Shown piece after piece: positions 1 through 9,910 of a stretch of DNA of 64,000 nt (its first letter is position 1; each line of letters starts with the position of its first letter). Where the stretch lies: NCBI GenBank assembly GCA_033398695.1, contig CM065803.1, forward strand, positions 44,755,501 through 44,819,500. The letters run 5' to 3'. Origin of the DNA: Orobanche coerulescens. Taxonomy: Eukaryota > Streptophyta > Magnoliopsida > Lamiales > Orobanchaceae. The translations under genes and the position numbers were made by a program. The notes beneath the pieces are model-generated. The model saw nothing but the letters and a program-made list of their open reading frames with translations. It was not told the origin of the DNA and searched no databases.

Positions 1-205
1 TAAGGGTGGATAAGTTTAATTATATGTCCACGTACAATTTATGGTTGGAGAGCCTTCCATGGGAAGAAATGGCAGCAGCGGAACTCGAGCCTGATACTAG
101 TGTTCGAGTGCACTTGAGTTTATATACATTGAGTGTTGTGTCGTAACATTATATCGCTACTTTTTTATTTGGTTATGTAATTAATAATATTCTGGATATT
201 TTTAT
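1..205 (+). other. Left flank with a short open-frame tail
   Basis: This is sequence outside the left LTR of element C. Frame 3 is open from the window edge to a TAA at 144-146, giving a 47-residue tail containing NLWLESLPWEEMAAAELEPD. It could be the last exon of a host gene or the end of another repeat. I do not recognise the family and the start lies outside the window. Positions 147-205 are AT-rich with no feature I can name. Confidence 0.25.
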
Positions 206-791
206 TTTTGGAAAAATAGGTTAAATTAATACCATAATTAATTATGGTAATTAATGACATTAAATGGTATATTTGGAATCTACATTTTGTGTAGATTAAT
301 TTAGTGTATTTACTTGTTCAATTTCATTAAGGAATGAATCAGTAATTAATGCACAAAGATAAGTCATTTAATAGATAGGAATCTGGTGTGGAATTCCATC
401 CCACATTGGAAAAATAAGGAAATATTGAGCTATTTACAAAGGACTTTCCACCATAAAGGAGCAATCAAGTGTGCTCCATTATGTTGCACCCTAGTTGACT
501 TTAATTAATTTTTTAAGGCTAAAGTCCGAATCCTACGGGGTAGGTGCAAAGAACCTTCCGAGTCCGAGTCCGAGTCCGAGTCCGAGGCCGAGCACGTGCA
601 CGTCGCACTTGTCGTAACGGGCATTTCGGAGGTGTGCTTTGTACTTCACAGGGCCCTTTACAGGCTATAAATAGACCCCTACAGATGATGGTTAAACATG
701 CAGAATTAACCAAGATAATTAACACATTCATTCTAGCATATAATTCATACTCAAGTACCAAATATTTAGTAGTTCACCTGGAATTCAATTC
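206..791 (+). repeat. Element C 5' LTR (left part, interrupted by A)
   Basis: It aligns with 20198-20572. The expected TGTTGG start reads TTTTGG here, a change at the second base. A TATA box, TATAAATA, lies at 666-673. A (GAGTCC)n hexanucleotide run occupies about 559-585, longer than the run in the 3' copy. The LTR is interrupted at 791 by element A; its remainder probably lies at 15593 to about 15740, but I could not fix the end because the 3' copy is truncated. Confidence 0.8.
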
Positions 792-1915
792 TGTTGCTAC
801 CCAAAATATTATCCGGAGATAGATATTGCTGAAATGGATGGATAGCAAACAAATGCGAGAACACTTCCGTGAGAAAGATAAATAACACAAGATTTGTCGG
901 GGTTGTTAGTCCCGGGCTTGAATGCTCTCGCGAGATATTATTAATACTAATATTCGGGGATACAAGTACTAATGTAAGAATACAATTACAATGAGTGTAA
1001 AGATTCTTGTTATCTTAGCTAGTGAGCGTGTAGATTGCCGGAAGAACCAGATGTGATGCTCTGTGAGTTCTTGTAACAAAGGAGGTGAACAGTCGCGGCG
1101 GTGAGAGATCGACAGTCTCTCACGGCGAGTATTAGCTGGATGCTTGAGCTCCTGGGCTTATGAATCTCTTGGAATCTGTCTTGTGGAGACTTCCGGCCTC
1201 TGCCGATCGTCTTCTGGATGAGGGATTCGGAGAGAGAAGTCCTGAGATGGATTCCGGCGAGACAGCAGGGAGCTTGATGGTATGTGTGTTCTTCTGTATT
1301 TCCGTGAATGAATTCGAAATATAAGTGAATGAGTTCTGAACCTTTTTCCAGTAGGAGGAGGCTCTCTATTTATAGGACTTGGATCTGCTGGGCGATCGCC
1401 TTTTCTGTATTATAATAATCGGGCGATCGTCTTTTAGCACATGGGCTTGTTCCCTTAAAGTCCGCGGCCGGCGGCCAGTATCTTGCGGTCCAATGAGGAG
1501 CCTGCACGCGTCCTGAGTTGCTGTCACGGGTGGTCCCACTGACAAATTTCGGCCCGCCTGTCGGTAGGTGAGATAGGTGACAGGCTGTGGTCAAAGGTCT
1601 TGTCTGTCAGCAAAAGATCTTGTCTGTCAGCGCCTTTTGTGGATCTGCACGTGGGTGCTGTTCTGAGATCCAGTCTTCGATGACTTTGACGGGCGATCAT
1701 CTCTGTTCGGGGCGTAGGCCGATTGTCCTTAGCCGGACACTAGAGTCGATCGCCAGATACCAAAGGGCGATCGTCTTGGGAGTCGATCGCTAGGTACCTG
1801 ATGGTGGTCTGGTTTCTTCGATTAGGCGAGCTAGCCATAGTTTGACTGGTGTTTGACTTGGTCGCTCGGCCTTATAGTCGATCGCCTGTTGGGATGAATA
1901 AATCTTGACACAGCA
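792..1915 (-). repeat. Element A 3' LTR
   Basis: The pair is 14468-15592. On the minus strand it begins TGCTGTGTCAAG and ends GGGTAGCAACA; family members in G begin TGTTGTGTCG, so the terminal inverted repeat is TGTTG/CAACA. The minus-strand TATA box is TATAAATA at 1367-1374. Upstream of it (higher coordinates) are many GATCG-centred words such as GGCGATCGCC, at 1393, 1434, 1748, 1769 and 1785. The two A LTRs differ by a block of substitutions around 1460-1535, so this insertion is not recent. Confidence 0.88.
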
Positions 1916-1919
1916 ATTG

Positions 1920-1930
1920 CCCCCCAGCTC
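1920..1930 (-). other. Element A polypurine tract
   Basis: Minus-strand GAGCTGGGGGG lies just before the 3' LTR, separated by CAAT. Element G has the matching tract at 45811-45820. Confidence 0.7.
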
Positions 1931-2276
1931 GCTCCTATGTTGGAAACGTGGGGTGAGGTGGTTCTCTTGGCGATCGCTGAACTTTTGACGAGCGACTCTG
2001 CGTTTAACTGAACTGGCGATCGTCTTTGAGCTGATATATTCTGAGTTTGGACGACCTGGTTGGCCGCTAAACTGCGCGGGAAAGGCAATGGGCGTGTAAA
2101 AGTCTCCGCGCACGTGTCGGGCTTCTGTTGGAGGATATCAATGGTCATTAATGACTCCTCGGCTGACGCGTCCTTGAAAAGACGCGTACGCGGGTCTCGA
2201 GGGAGTCAATAAATGCGACGTTTGGGATCCGACCCCTGAGATTTTCGATTATTGCAAACGAGTCCCTGCCATCTCC
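1931..2276. other. Spacer between A polypurine tract and antisense gene promoter
   Basis: This is non-coding sequence rich in CGATCG-type words. It is the presumed upstream region of the antisense gene that starts at 2430. The ORFs across it are shadows on the LTR and spacer. Confidence 0.45.
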
Positions 2277-2284
2277 TATAAAAG
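2277..2284 (+). promoter_or_regulatory. TATA box of the antisense gene in element A
   Basis: TATAAAAG stands in a CTCC-TATAAAAG-GGCG context on the plus strand, opposite to the element's own transcription. A start about 30 bp downstream (near 2310) would leave a leader of about 120 nt before the ATG at 2430. An earlier in-frame ATG at 2352 would add 26 residues. I prefer 2430 because the low-complexity MAGTSSS start looks like a protein N-terminus. Confidence 0.6.
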
Positions 2285-2429
2285 GGCGCAGTGTTGCAGT
2301 CTTCGTCCTCACACGCACTTACTGGAGAAAGAAGGACTTGCTGAAGATTTTTTGAAGATCTTAGAGCCGATCGTCGTTCGATTTCATCTTTGGGTAAGAA
2401 AAATCCTTTTCTCCTTTCTTTCTTTGAGA

Positions 2430-5079
2430 ATGGCCGGAACGTCATCATCACATGGAGTGGGTACCAGTTCTGTCGCCGGGACATCGACTGTCCGGGGAGG
2501 ACCTTCTTCTGACTTCCACCTAGAGACGTCCGCTGAGGCTATTCGGGCCGGAATCGACCCTGCTGAAATCGAGGCTTTATTTAATGAAGCCGACGTCGCT
2601 AAGGAGGCGGGCCAAGACAGATTTGCCGCAGATAGAGAAAGATCTGGCGATTAGGGCCTACTGGGAGCAGCATAGTGCTTTCGGCCGGGCCTATAAGGCT
2701 TTCGCTGAGATTATGGAGAAGTTGACCGGTCCGTCTCCGAGATTCGATTTCCGGGGTTACTCAGTCGCCTACCCTTATCAGCTTCCCAAACGGTCGCAGT
2801 ACCGGGCTGCGCAGCGATCTTTGTGGTCGCTTGGCCAAATCCGGAGTTCGACGACCAGGAAAGATCTGGCCGTCTGGAGGACGAGGTTCCATGTTCCTTC
2901 AGATGTGGATATATTCGCGCTGGCGGAGAATGAGCGAGCCAATCAGCCTCCGATCGGTATGGTCGCCGTGAATGAGGCGATTATGGAGGCCGGGCTGCGC
3001 TTCCCTCTATCTTTTGCTGTCTCCCACCTGCTGGCCGCTTGGAACGTGGCGTCACTTCAGCTGACGCCGAACGCTTGGCTCCAAATTATCTGCACTCTCA
3101 TTCTTTTCGGCGGTCACCGCCTCCCATCGCCCTTGGAGATGAACCATTTGTTCAAGCTGACGGCTCAGAAAGGGTCGGTCGGCGGTTACCATATTCAGGG
3201 CCGATCTGGTCGGGTAATCCATGGAGTCCCGAATAAGGCGCGGGGGGATCCGACGAAGTGGTTCTGGGTCGCCGGCAAGTGGAGGGCTTCTGCGAGCGAC
3301 AATCCTTCGGGCGAGCTGGAGATCCCTACTGAGTTTCGGGAGAGGAATCCCGGTAAGGGTTTAGACTCTCCCTTCGTTCGGATGCATTTTGGACTGATCT
3401 AATTTGATTTCGGTTTTACAGGTTTTCACATTCCGGCGGTCGAGGAGCTGCCCTTTGATTTCCTGGTTGTCTGGGAGCGGATACGGAGCTTGTCGGACGA
3501 CGACCTTGACGCTAACCGGATCAATAAGGAGAGTCGCTGGTTGTCGGCTCGGCTATTCCGTTTCCCGAGACATCTCTCGGTACCAGGTATGAGTTTTTGC
3601 GACCTTCACTTCCTAGGCGATCGCCTTACTTGAGGAAAGTATCTGACTGTTGATCGATCGTCTTAACTGTAGAGGTTCGCTTTCCTCGCTTTTTGGAGCC
3701 CCCGCCAGAGATCGCCATGTCGAATCGTGGAGTTCTAGGCCGTCTCCGCCACAAGAAGTCATCTCGGGCCCCACCTGTTGCGTTGCCAATTGTTCCAGAG
3801 GCGGAACCTCGCGTGGAGCCGATCGTGGCTGAGGAGGGAGTTCCAGAGGAGGGGCTTCGATCGAATCGCAAAAGGCCGAGGCCTGAAGAAACTCCTGCTC
3901 CTGCCCCTGGCAATGAAGTGCCGAACGCCGCGCCTCCGATCACCGTTCTTGCTCCGGGGAATGAGCCGCCCTCTGCGGCTTTTATGCGAGAGATGGCGAT
4001 CGCCGACGCTGAGACTCCTCTAGGGAAACCGTATTTCGGTCGCGACCCTGAGAGGGTTGAGAGGTAGATTGCATTTTTGGGTTGAAACTTGCATTTGCGT
4101 AGGAGTTGTGTTAACTTTGTTGTATTGATGTAGGATCCGTCGCACAGATCCGTCTTGCCCGCCGATGGTGTTGGATTTCTTAGCCAGCCGATCTCCTCGC
4201 CAGTCCTGTGACATCCCGCAATACGTCAGCAAGGCCGCTTCTGCTCTACCGAAGGCCTGGACGACCGATCTGGATGCGATCGCTCGTCAGCGATCGGGGA
4301 GTACGATGCAGGCTGTTCTCGCCCTTTCTCTCCAGACGGCGACCATGGTTGTCCAGGCTGCGCAGGAGTTTGAGGGGCGGCCTTCCACTATTCGCCTGCA
4401 GGCGGATCTCGAGGCAACTCGGAAAGAGAACGCCGAGTTTGCCGATAAGATCGTGGCGATGGAGAAGGACTCTTTGGAGGCAGCCAAGCGGGCGAGCCGC
4501 GAGCTTGAGCTGGCGAAGAAGGAAACCGAGTTGTCTCGTTTGGCGGTTGACCAATTTCGGGACAAGATGTTGAATGCCGTCCGGGCGCAGAAGGTTGCTG
4601 AGGATGAGTTCGCTCGTCAGAAGGAGAAGATCGCTCGGTTGACTAGAGAGCTAGCGGAGTCGAGGGAGAATGTTGCTGTGAGGGAGGCCGAGCTCCAAGG
4701 GTCGCAACAGGCGATGGCGGAGCTGAAAAGAGAGGTAGAGGCGACCAAGGCTGATCCCTTTCAAAACTTGGAGTTTGTCAGCGAGTTCGCCTATTATATG
4801 GCGTTCGCCGACTCGATCCGAGCAGCTATGAAAGGAGGTTTGGAGGTCGGGCCCCTTGCTGAGAACTTCAAGGCATATGCGTTGGAGCATCCTCTCCATC
4901 CTGCTTTCTCCTTGCCGATTTTGGATCTCTCGGAGCTTGGCGTCGATCTGAGCTGGTATCCGACTCTGGCGAACATCTTTCATCCTGATGACCCGGAGGA
5001 TGGTGAGGTCGCTCCGAAAACTGGGGAAGGACCACAGGTCAAGCCGACGGCTGAAGGCGAAGGCCAGGCAGAGGCCTGA
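2430..5079 (+). pseudogene. Spliced antisense ORF of element A, gypsy-type transposon (Transposase_28-like) protein
   Basis: Four exons are read directly: 2430-3352, 3422-3586, 3673-4063 and 4134-5079. Each intron starts GT (GTAAGG, GTATGA, GTAGAT) and ends AG (ACAG, GTAG, GTAG), and all three junctions restore frame. The spliced product is about 807 residues. Residues 1-40 are Ser/Gly/Thr-rich. About residues 70-305 resemble the plant 'putative gypsy type transposon' domain (Transposase_28, PF04195), with LQLTPNAW and the downstream WFWVAGKW. Exon 3 is Pro/Glu/Ala-rich. Exon 4 holds a long coiled coil at about residues 580-700, then an acidic tail. Exon 1 changes frame near 2620-2645 and total exon length is 3n+1, consistent with one inserted base, so this copy is probably broken. 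Function is unknown. A polyadenylation region probably follows within 5090-5220. Confidence 0.72.
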
Positions 5080-6300
5080 GACTCTTCGCTCTTGCTTGCT
5101 TGCTTTAGCTTTTTGTCTTGTATTTTTGTAGTTTTCTCTTTGTAGCTTCGGGCGACCATGTATTTTGATCCTTCAAGCAATGAAATGAATGTTTGATTTT
5201 CTGACTTATCACTTGAATGATTGTTATTTTTTAGTCTTTGTTTGACTTTGTACAAATGTGTGAGGAGAGATCGTTGCGAGGGTAGTTCCAAATGAATTGA
5301 TAAACTCATAAAGATAACTTTTACAACAAATTCGATCGCTGCACAACTTGCTAAAAAATGACGACCTCCGTATGTTGTTGAATAGGGACGATCGTCGTAT
5401 AGGTAGTCCGCACTCTTCCCCCTTGTTTTTATTCACTTAGTGAAAGTAAGGGGGTGAAAATAATTCGTTGAGTGAGCGGTCTTCAACTTTGTCGAATCCT
5501 CGAGGACGGTCGTCCGTCTTGAGAAACCGTGCACGATCGCGGAGTTCGATGGACCGACTCCCTGATCATGTCTTGATGAGCGAAGACATTGAGTGTCTCG
5601 TGACTCACTTTATTATAAGGGTCCTCTGTTAGGCTGCGCCTCGCCTCGTATTTAAACGAAGGGCGTGCGGTCTCGGTCTAGAGGAGTCTTTGCGCGGGGT
5701 AGCGTCGGATGATTCAACTCCACGCCCGCGGCTTGTTTAGTTCTGCTTCCACCTCGGGTCGCCACGACTATGGTGACCCTCGACGGTGTACGTTGAGACG
5801 GGGGTAGTGACGCGTCGCACTGTCCGGGTTCACCACGTTAAATGATGAACCTTTGAGGGCGAGCGATCGTGTCCACTGATTAATTTTGGAGGGCCCTCAG
5901 ACTACGCCGGCCTCGTATTTAAACGAAGGGCGGGCGATCTTGGCCCAAAGGGACCTTGCATGGCCTAAGCAGTCGGTTCCATCAACCACCAGGACCATGG
6001 CTGCACTCTTCCACCTTGGATCGTCATGTAGATGCTGACCTTCGACGGTGTACGTTGTGCGGGGGAGGCGATCTCGTGCCTTAGTTCATCATGTTAGATG
6101 GTGAACTGTAGATGGCGAGCGAGTCCTCCAGTTTCTTAAATAAGGAGGGAGATCGGGGAGACTTCCGAGGTCCCCTTATCTTGATTGAAGCATGTAGAGA
6201 CGGTCGCCGAGGTTGATCCAGGGGTCGGCTCGTATGAGCTTTCCAACCTGTTTTGTGTTCGACTCGGACGACCGTGTATAGAGATTGGTAGGGGCTTCGG
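5080..6300. repeat. Element A spacer with imperfect direct repeats
   Basis: No coding domain is visible. Two diverged direct copies of a unit of about 260 bp lie at about 5600-6110. Each has CCTCGTATTTAAACGAAGGG (at 5644 and 5910) and, further on, CGACGGTGTACGTTG (about 5790 and 6038). Element G has the homologous repeats in its own orientation at 45000-45810, so this is a conserved part of the family between gag and the 3' end. The ORFs here are repeat shadows. Confidence 0.6.
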
Positions 6301-6657
6301 CTAAGCCAATAAGATGTCCAACTTGCCCTCCTCGAACAATCTCCAGAGCTGTTTGAGGAGGTCGCGGCATTGGTTGGTGCTGTGGCCGGGACTCTTATGG
6401 TAGGCACAATATTGATTGTTGTCCAGGTGACCGTGGTCCCTTATCGCCTTTGGCTTTTTGAGCTTTTCGTGCCCATTGATGGCATAGAAAATATGTGTCG
6501 GAGTTCGGTTGAACGTATGGAGGAGATGGGCTTCCATGTCCTCGAAGGCCTTGAGATCTCCGGGTGGCTTGGCGATCGCCTTCTTTACTTTGGCGATCGC
6601 TATCTTCTGGACAGGAGGTGGCGTTTCCTCGCCTAGGCGGAGGATGAGTAGCCTTTG
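6301..6657 (-). pseudogene. Element A gag, C-terminal part (after B insertion)
   Basis: This is the minus-strand continuation of the gag that starts at 14339, resumed after element B. The frame contains CAYHKSPGHSTNQCRDLLKQ and ends FEEGKLDILLA, closely matching G's gag end (CAYHKSPGHNTDQCRNLLRQ). That C..H..H..C pattern may bind zinc but is not the usual CCHC knuckle. The reading frame shifts in the first 120 bases next to the insertion site. The 5-bp duplicate CTTTG at 6653-6657 marks B's target site. Confidence 0.75.
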
Positions 6658-8229
6658 TGATAAGTGTCATTTTTGTACACTTATCCATGGTTTGTATCGA
6701 TAAAATTCACCCATAATTGAGCTAGTCTACTCGTTTTTTGCTTTTAATTTATTAGTTTTAATAATTTTATTTTTATTGGATGATGATCGGATTAAATAAC
6801 TGAATTACTCAAGAAACAACATGTTTAATAAATATTCTCTTTATTGAATTTTGATATATTCATGTTGTAGGGCTTTTCGAGACGAATTCGGCAGTCTTTC
6901 CGGATTCAAAATCAGAGTTATATATCAAAAGTTATCATCCGAAGAAGATCTGGGGCAAAAACGCAAAGTCTGAGGAATTCGGGCTGAAAACGTAACTATC
7001 AAAGCTTCAAATGAGCAAATTTACGAAGTTAACGTTACGGCCGTAACATCAGTGGGTTACGGCCGTAAGTCACTAGTTACGGCCGTAACTCCAAAGTTAC
7101 GGCCGTAACTCTTGACAGATTGCTATGATTTGTCTAATTTTTATACTTTTGTGTATTATTGAGGGGATGGTGGCATTGATCCGATATAATGTAATAATGC
7201 TGTAGTTTTGGAGCTATTAGATGACTTTAGGTGTATAAATAGACCCCTTAGATCCTTCATCATTCACCATTCATCATATAATTTTCCATTTTCTTGTAAA
7301 CTTTTCTTTTTGTGTGAAGAACACACTTGTGTTCTTGAGTGATCTTTGTAAGTGTGGTGTAGTATATGTTGTTCAGAGAGTTTATTGCTTCTATCTCCTT
7401 TATCTACTAAGGAGTTAGGATCAATTCTTTCTCTTGATTCAACTAAGAATGACCACCAAAGCTTGTAATATGTGTAATAAACCCTTTATGGGCTAAGTTT
7501 CTTAAGTTGGGATTATAAACAAGGTTAGTCATGTTATTTATGTTTGTATAAAGATATATTATGAATTACTTATTATTGTGTGTGATTTTCATTGTTTTAA
7601 CAATCTTTATTTATTTGGCCAATTAATGAAGATATTTATGATCTTCATATGTTTCAAAGAAAATATGTTTGATTAGATCAAATGATCTTCACTCTAAGTT
7701 GTTCTAGGGGATAGAAATATACCCCTAGTCCTTAGATGATTCATTGAGTTATTTTCACAAATCCTAATGCTATGTATTGAAGCCAATCAACATAGAAATA
7801 TAGTGGATTGATTCAATATGTAAGGGGCGTTTTATAGTTCGAAAGAGAAACCGTCTTTTTAAGGAAAATCGAATCTACACAACATAATAAGTAAATTCAT
7901 CTTATGATCTCCAATACATCTTTTATAACTAATAACGAACTAAGTTTGTAATCCCAACTATTTCATTTTATCGATAATCAATCTATTATTATTGCTATCT
8001 TTTTATTTCCTTATAATATTAAAACTATTATTGCAATTTCTTTGCAATTATTAAACCAAACTTTTAATTGTGTGTTTCACTCATCTTAAGTATCTATAAA
8101 AATAGACTAATAGTGTATAATTCAAATTATAACATAACTTCCTTGTGGGATCGATAAACCGGACTCAAAAGTCCACTTTACTACTTGATACGATATCGCA
8201 CTTGCGATAGTTACACAAAAAGCGTGTCA
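6658..8229 (+). repeat. Element B 5' LTR
   Basis: It is 1572 bp, paired with 11571-13153. The U3 carries four TTACGGCCGTAA-type palindromes (7034-7109), then TATAAATA at 7234-7241. A transcription start near 7265 is expected. The rest is AT-rich R-U5 without ORFs. Differences from the 3' copy are a few small indels and substitutions, mostly around the palindrome array. Confidence 0.92.
7034..7109. promoter_or_regulatory. Palindrome array TTACGGCCGTAA in B 5' LTR
   Basis: Four copies of GTTACGGCCGTAA(C/G) start at 7034, 7056, 7076 and 7096, so spacings are 22, 20 and 20 bp. The array ends about 125 bp upstream of the TATA box. Each word is a perfect 12-bp palindrome with two CG sites. The even spacing of about two helical turns places the copies on one face of the DNA. 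A protein-binding role is inferred. Confidence 0.7.
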
Positions 8230-8235
8230 AGTTTT

Positions 8236-8253
8236 TGGCGCCGTTGCCGGGGA
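8236..8253 (+). other. Element B primer binding site (tRNA-Asp type)
   Basis: TGGCGCCGTTGCCGGGGA lies six bases after the 5' LTR end. It is the tRNA-Asp-complementary site typical of Athila-like and several other gypsy elements. It fixes the plus-strand orientation of B. Confidence 0.8.
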
Positions 8254-8478
8254 AGTATAAGTTATATTTGAAATCTTACATTATAAACTATTTTTGTAGG
8301 TACAAATTTCTCGACGTTGTAACTTAGTACTAAATTGTGTTTGTCCGGTCAAGTGGCGGATAACGGTACTCCGTGACTATTAAAGTCGGATTTTTCAGTT
8401 TCCCACAACAACTGATATTTGTATATATATATTTTTTTTAATTATTTTCATTGTCTTTTTATTTTTGTTTTTTTTATC
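8254..8478 (+). other. Element B leader
   Basis: Short untranslated leader between the primer binding site and the first ORF. It is AT-rich with no other feature. Confidence 0.4.
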
Positions 8479-9021
8479 ATGGATGAAACATTGTTTAAAA
8501 TTGAAAAAAGATTTCCCTTTCTAAGCAAAAATGCAATTTTAAAAATTTATAAGACAAGGCTTGAAAGGATGAGGTTGCTTATGAATAAAAGCATACCTTT
8601 TGACATAAGATTCATTATCGAAGCCAAAGTAAGAATAGAAGGTGAATTCACAGAAACACCAACTAGATTTTTACCAGGGCTTGGAAAAAGTTCATATGCC
8701 AAGAAACGACGAGCAAAGATTCTAGCCGTTTGCTATAAATGTGCTAGATGGAACTGTAATGCAAAATGTCGATCTTTAGGAATTCCATCTACAAACAGAG
8801 AAGATAAAATTCGATTCATTAATGATGGTCCGAATAAGGAGAATTTAGATAACATCGAAATTTCTCTTGACACGCATCCTAGTGGACTTGTGTATTACGA
8901 ATTCAATGTTTGTGGAATAAATTCAAACCAGAATATGAACAACGTCTTGGGAATCGACGTTAAAAGACCTGTTTGCCAATTTGTAAGAAAATTGGATGGG
9001 AAGCTTCTCCCCGACTCATAG
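8479..9021 (+). CDS. Unrecognised Cys-rich ORF of element B
   Basis: A 180-residue uninterrupted frame starts at MDETLFKIEKRF. An in-frame ATG 60 bases upstream would add a hydrophobic Phe/Tyr-rich stretch that looks like translated T-rich leader, so I prefer 8479. The N-terminal third is basic and helical in character. The middle has a Cys cluster, CYKCARWNCNAKC (C-x2-C-x4-C-x3-C), that could bind zinc but is not a retroviral CCHC knuckle. The C-terminal third is mixed and ends LDGKLLPDS. I do not recognise the family. It may be a diverged gag remnant, a lineage-specific accessory protein, or a second captured host fragment. It is the only undamaged frame of substantial length in B, which is notable beside the broken LOG copy. 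Confidence 0.5.
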   Translation: MDETLFKIEKRFPFLSKNAILKIYKTRLERMRLLMNKSIPFDIRFIIEAKVRIEGEFTETPTRFLPGLGKSSYAKKRRAKILAVCYKCARWNCNAKCRSLGIPSTNREDKIRFINDGPNKENLDNIEISLDTHPSGLVYYEFNVCGINSNQNMNNVLGIDVKRPVCQFVRKLDGKLLPDS

Positions 9022-9335
9022 AAGGCGTTTAGGCCGTTTCGAACGTAAAATCAGAGGAAGATGTGAGCCACAATCACAACTACTGTACATACGCGTAAGT
9101 ATCTTTTATTTTTGTCGTGTGGTGAGATTTTCCGAATAAAAATGTGATACGCGATAAAAGCTTTCATTATTCTATTAAGTAGTTGAAGCACAATCAAACG
9201 CAATCACAAACTTGTTAAACAATTTTTACCTTCTTTTTCTCTATAAATAAACTTTCTCTTGGTTTCTTTCATTCATCCCTCAAACTTGCACTTTTCTCTG
9301 TTTCTCTCTAAAAAAATTTTTTTTTCTTTTCAAAA
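9022..9335 (+). promoter_or_regulatory. Intergenic stretch with a possible promoter before the LOG copy
   Basis: CTATAAATA at 9241-9249 is a good plant TATA box, 87 bp before the LOG start codon. It is followed by a CT-rich stretch typical of a plant 5' untranslated leader (TTTCTCTGTTTCTCTC, 9294-9309). This may be captured host promoter and leader sequence or a chance match. No other feature is visible. Confidence 0.4.
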
Positions 9336-9910
9336 ATGGAGTCATCATCTTCAACAAAAAAATTTTACACAGTCTGCATTTTTGGTGGATCTAGTTCTGG
9401 AAAAGAGGCATGCTTCATCACGACCCACAACTTGGGTCGTACCTTAGGAGAAAAATGCATTCATGTAGTTTACGGAGGAGGAAGTCTAGGATTAATGGGG
9501 CGAGTGCTGTCGCCTATATGGAAGGAGTAAGAGTGTTGGGAGTAATCCCAAAACCTCCGGCTGAAAGTAAAATTACCGGTCAACTATTGGAGATGAGTTT
9601 AGATCTGTGAATATGCAAGATCGCATAACTCACATGATAAATAATTCGCGCCTTTATCGCCCTTCCGGTGGTTTTGGCACACTTGAGGAACTTTTTCATG
9701 TGGTTACCAGAGCCCACTAAATGTTCATCAAAACCAATAGGAGTGCTTAATGTCAATGGTTTCTTTGATGGTTTCTTGTCTTTCATCGACTACTCTGCCG
9801 AAAAGGGATTTATTTCCGAGCGTGCAAAACGAATCATAGTCGTTGCAACAACACCAGAAGAACTAATCGAAAAACTCAATGAATTTGTTCCTCAACCAGA
9901 TCCACTCTAG
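9336..9910 (+). pseudogene. LOG-like: Captured LONELY GUY-like cytokinin riboside 5'-monophosphate phosphoribohydrolase, frameshifted
   Basis: LOG enzymes release active cytokinin bases from cytokinin nucleotides in the plant cytosol and nucleus. About 191 codons span nearly the whole family length. Segment 1 (9336 to about 9500, frame 3) begins MESSSSTKKFYTVCIFGGSS and has VVYGGGSLGLMG. Segment 2 (about 9500-9606, frame 2) has VRVLGVIPKP and KITGQ. Segment 3 (9607-9720, frame 1) has PSGGFGTLEELFHVVT, where the family has the catalytic PGGxGTxxE. Segment 4 (about 9720-9910, frame 2) has KPIGVLNVNGFFDGFLSFID and ends FVPQPDPL. Three frame changes and the Pro to Ser change make it a pseudogene here. 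Plant LOG genes are normally split by several introns; none is visible, which suggests capture through RNA. It lies in the sense orientation of element B. Confidence 0.87.

Noticed and set aside
519..822. Arg/Val-rich overlapping ORFs on both strands
   Set aside because: They are created by the (GAGTCC)n run in element C's LTR.
792..2113. GCGATCGC words as a sign of cyanobacterial contamination
   Set aside because: The words lie in LTRs and gag of gypsy elements with TSDs in plant DNA; coding content is not bacterial.
9336..9910. LOG as a functional host gene
   Set aside because: It lies inside an LTR pair with TSD, has three frame changes and an altered PGG motif.
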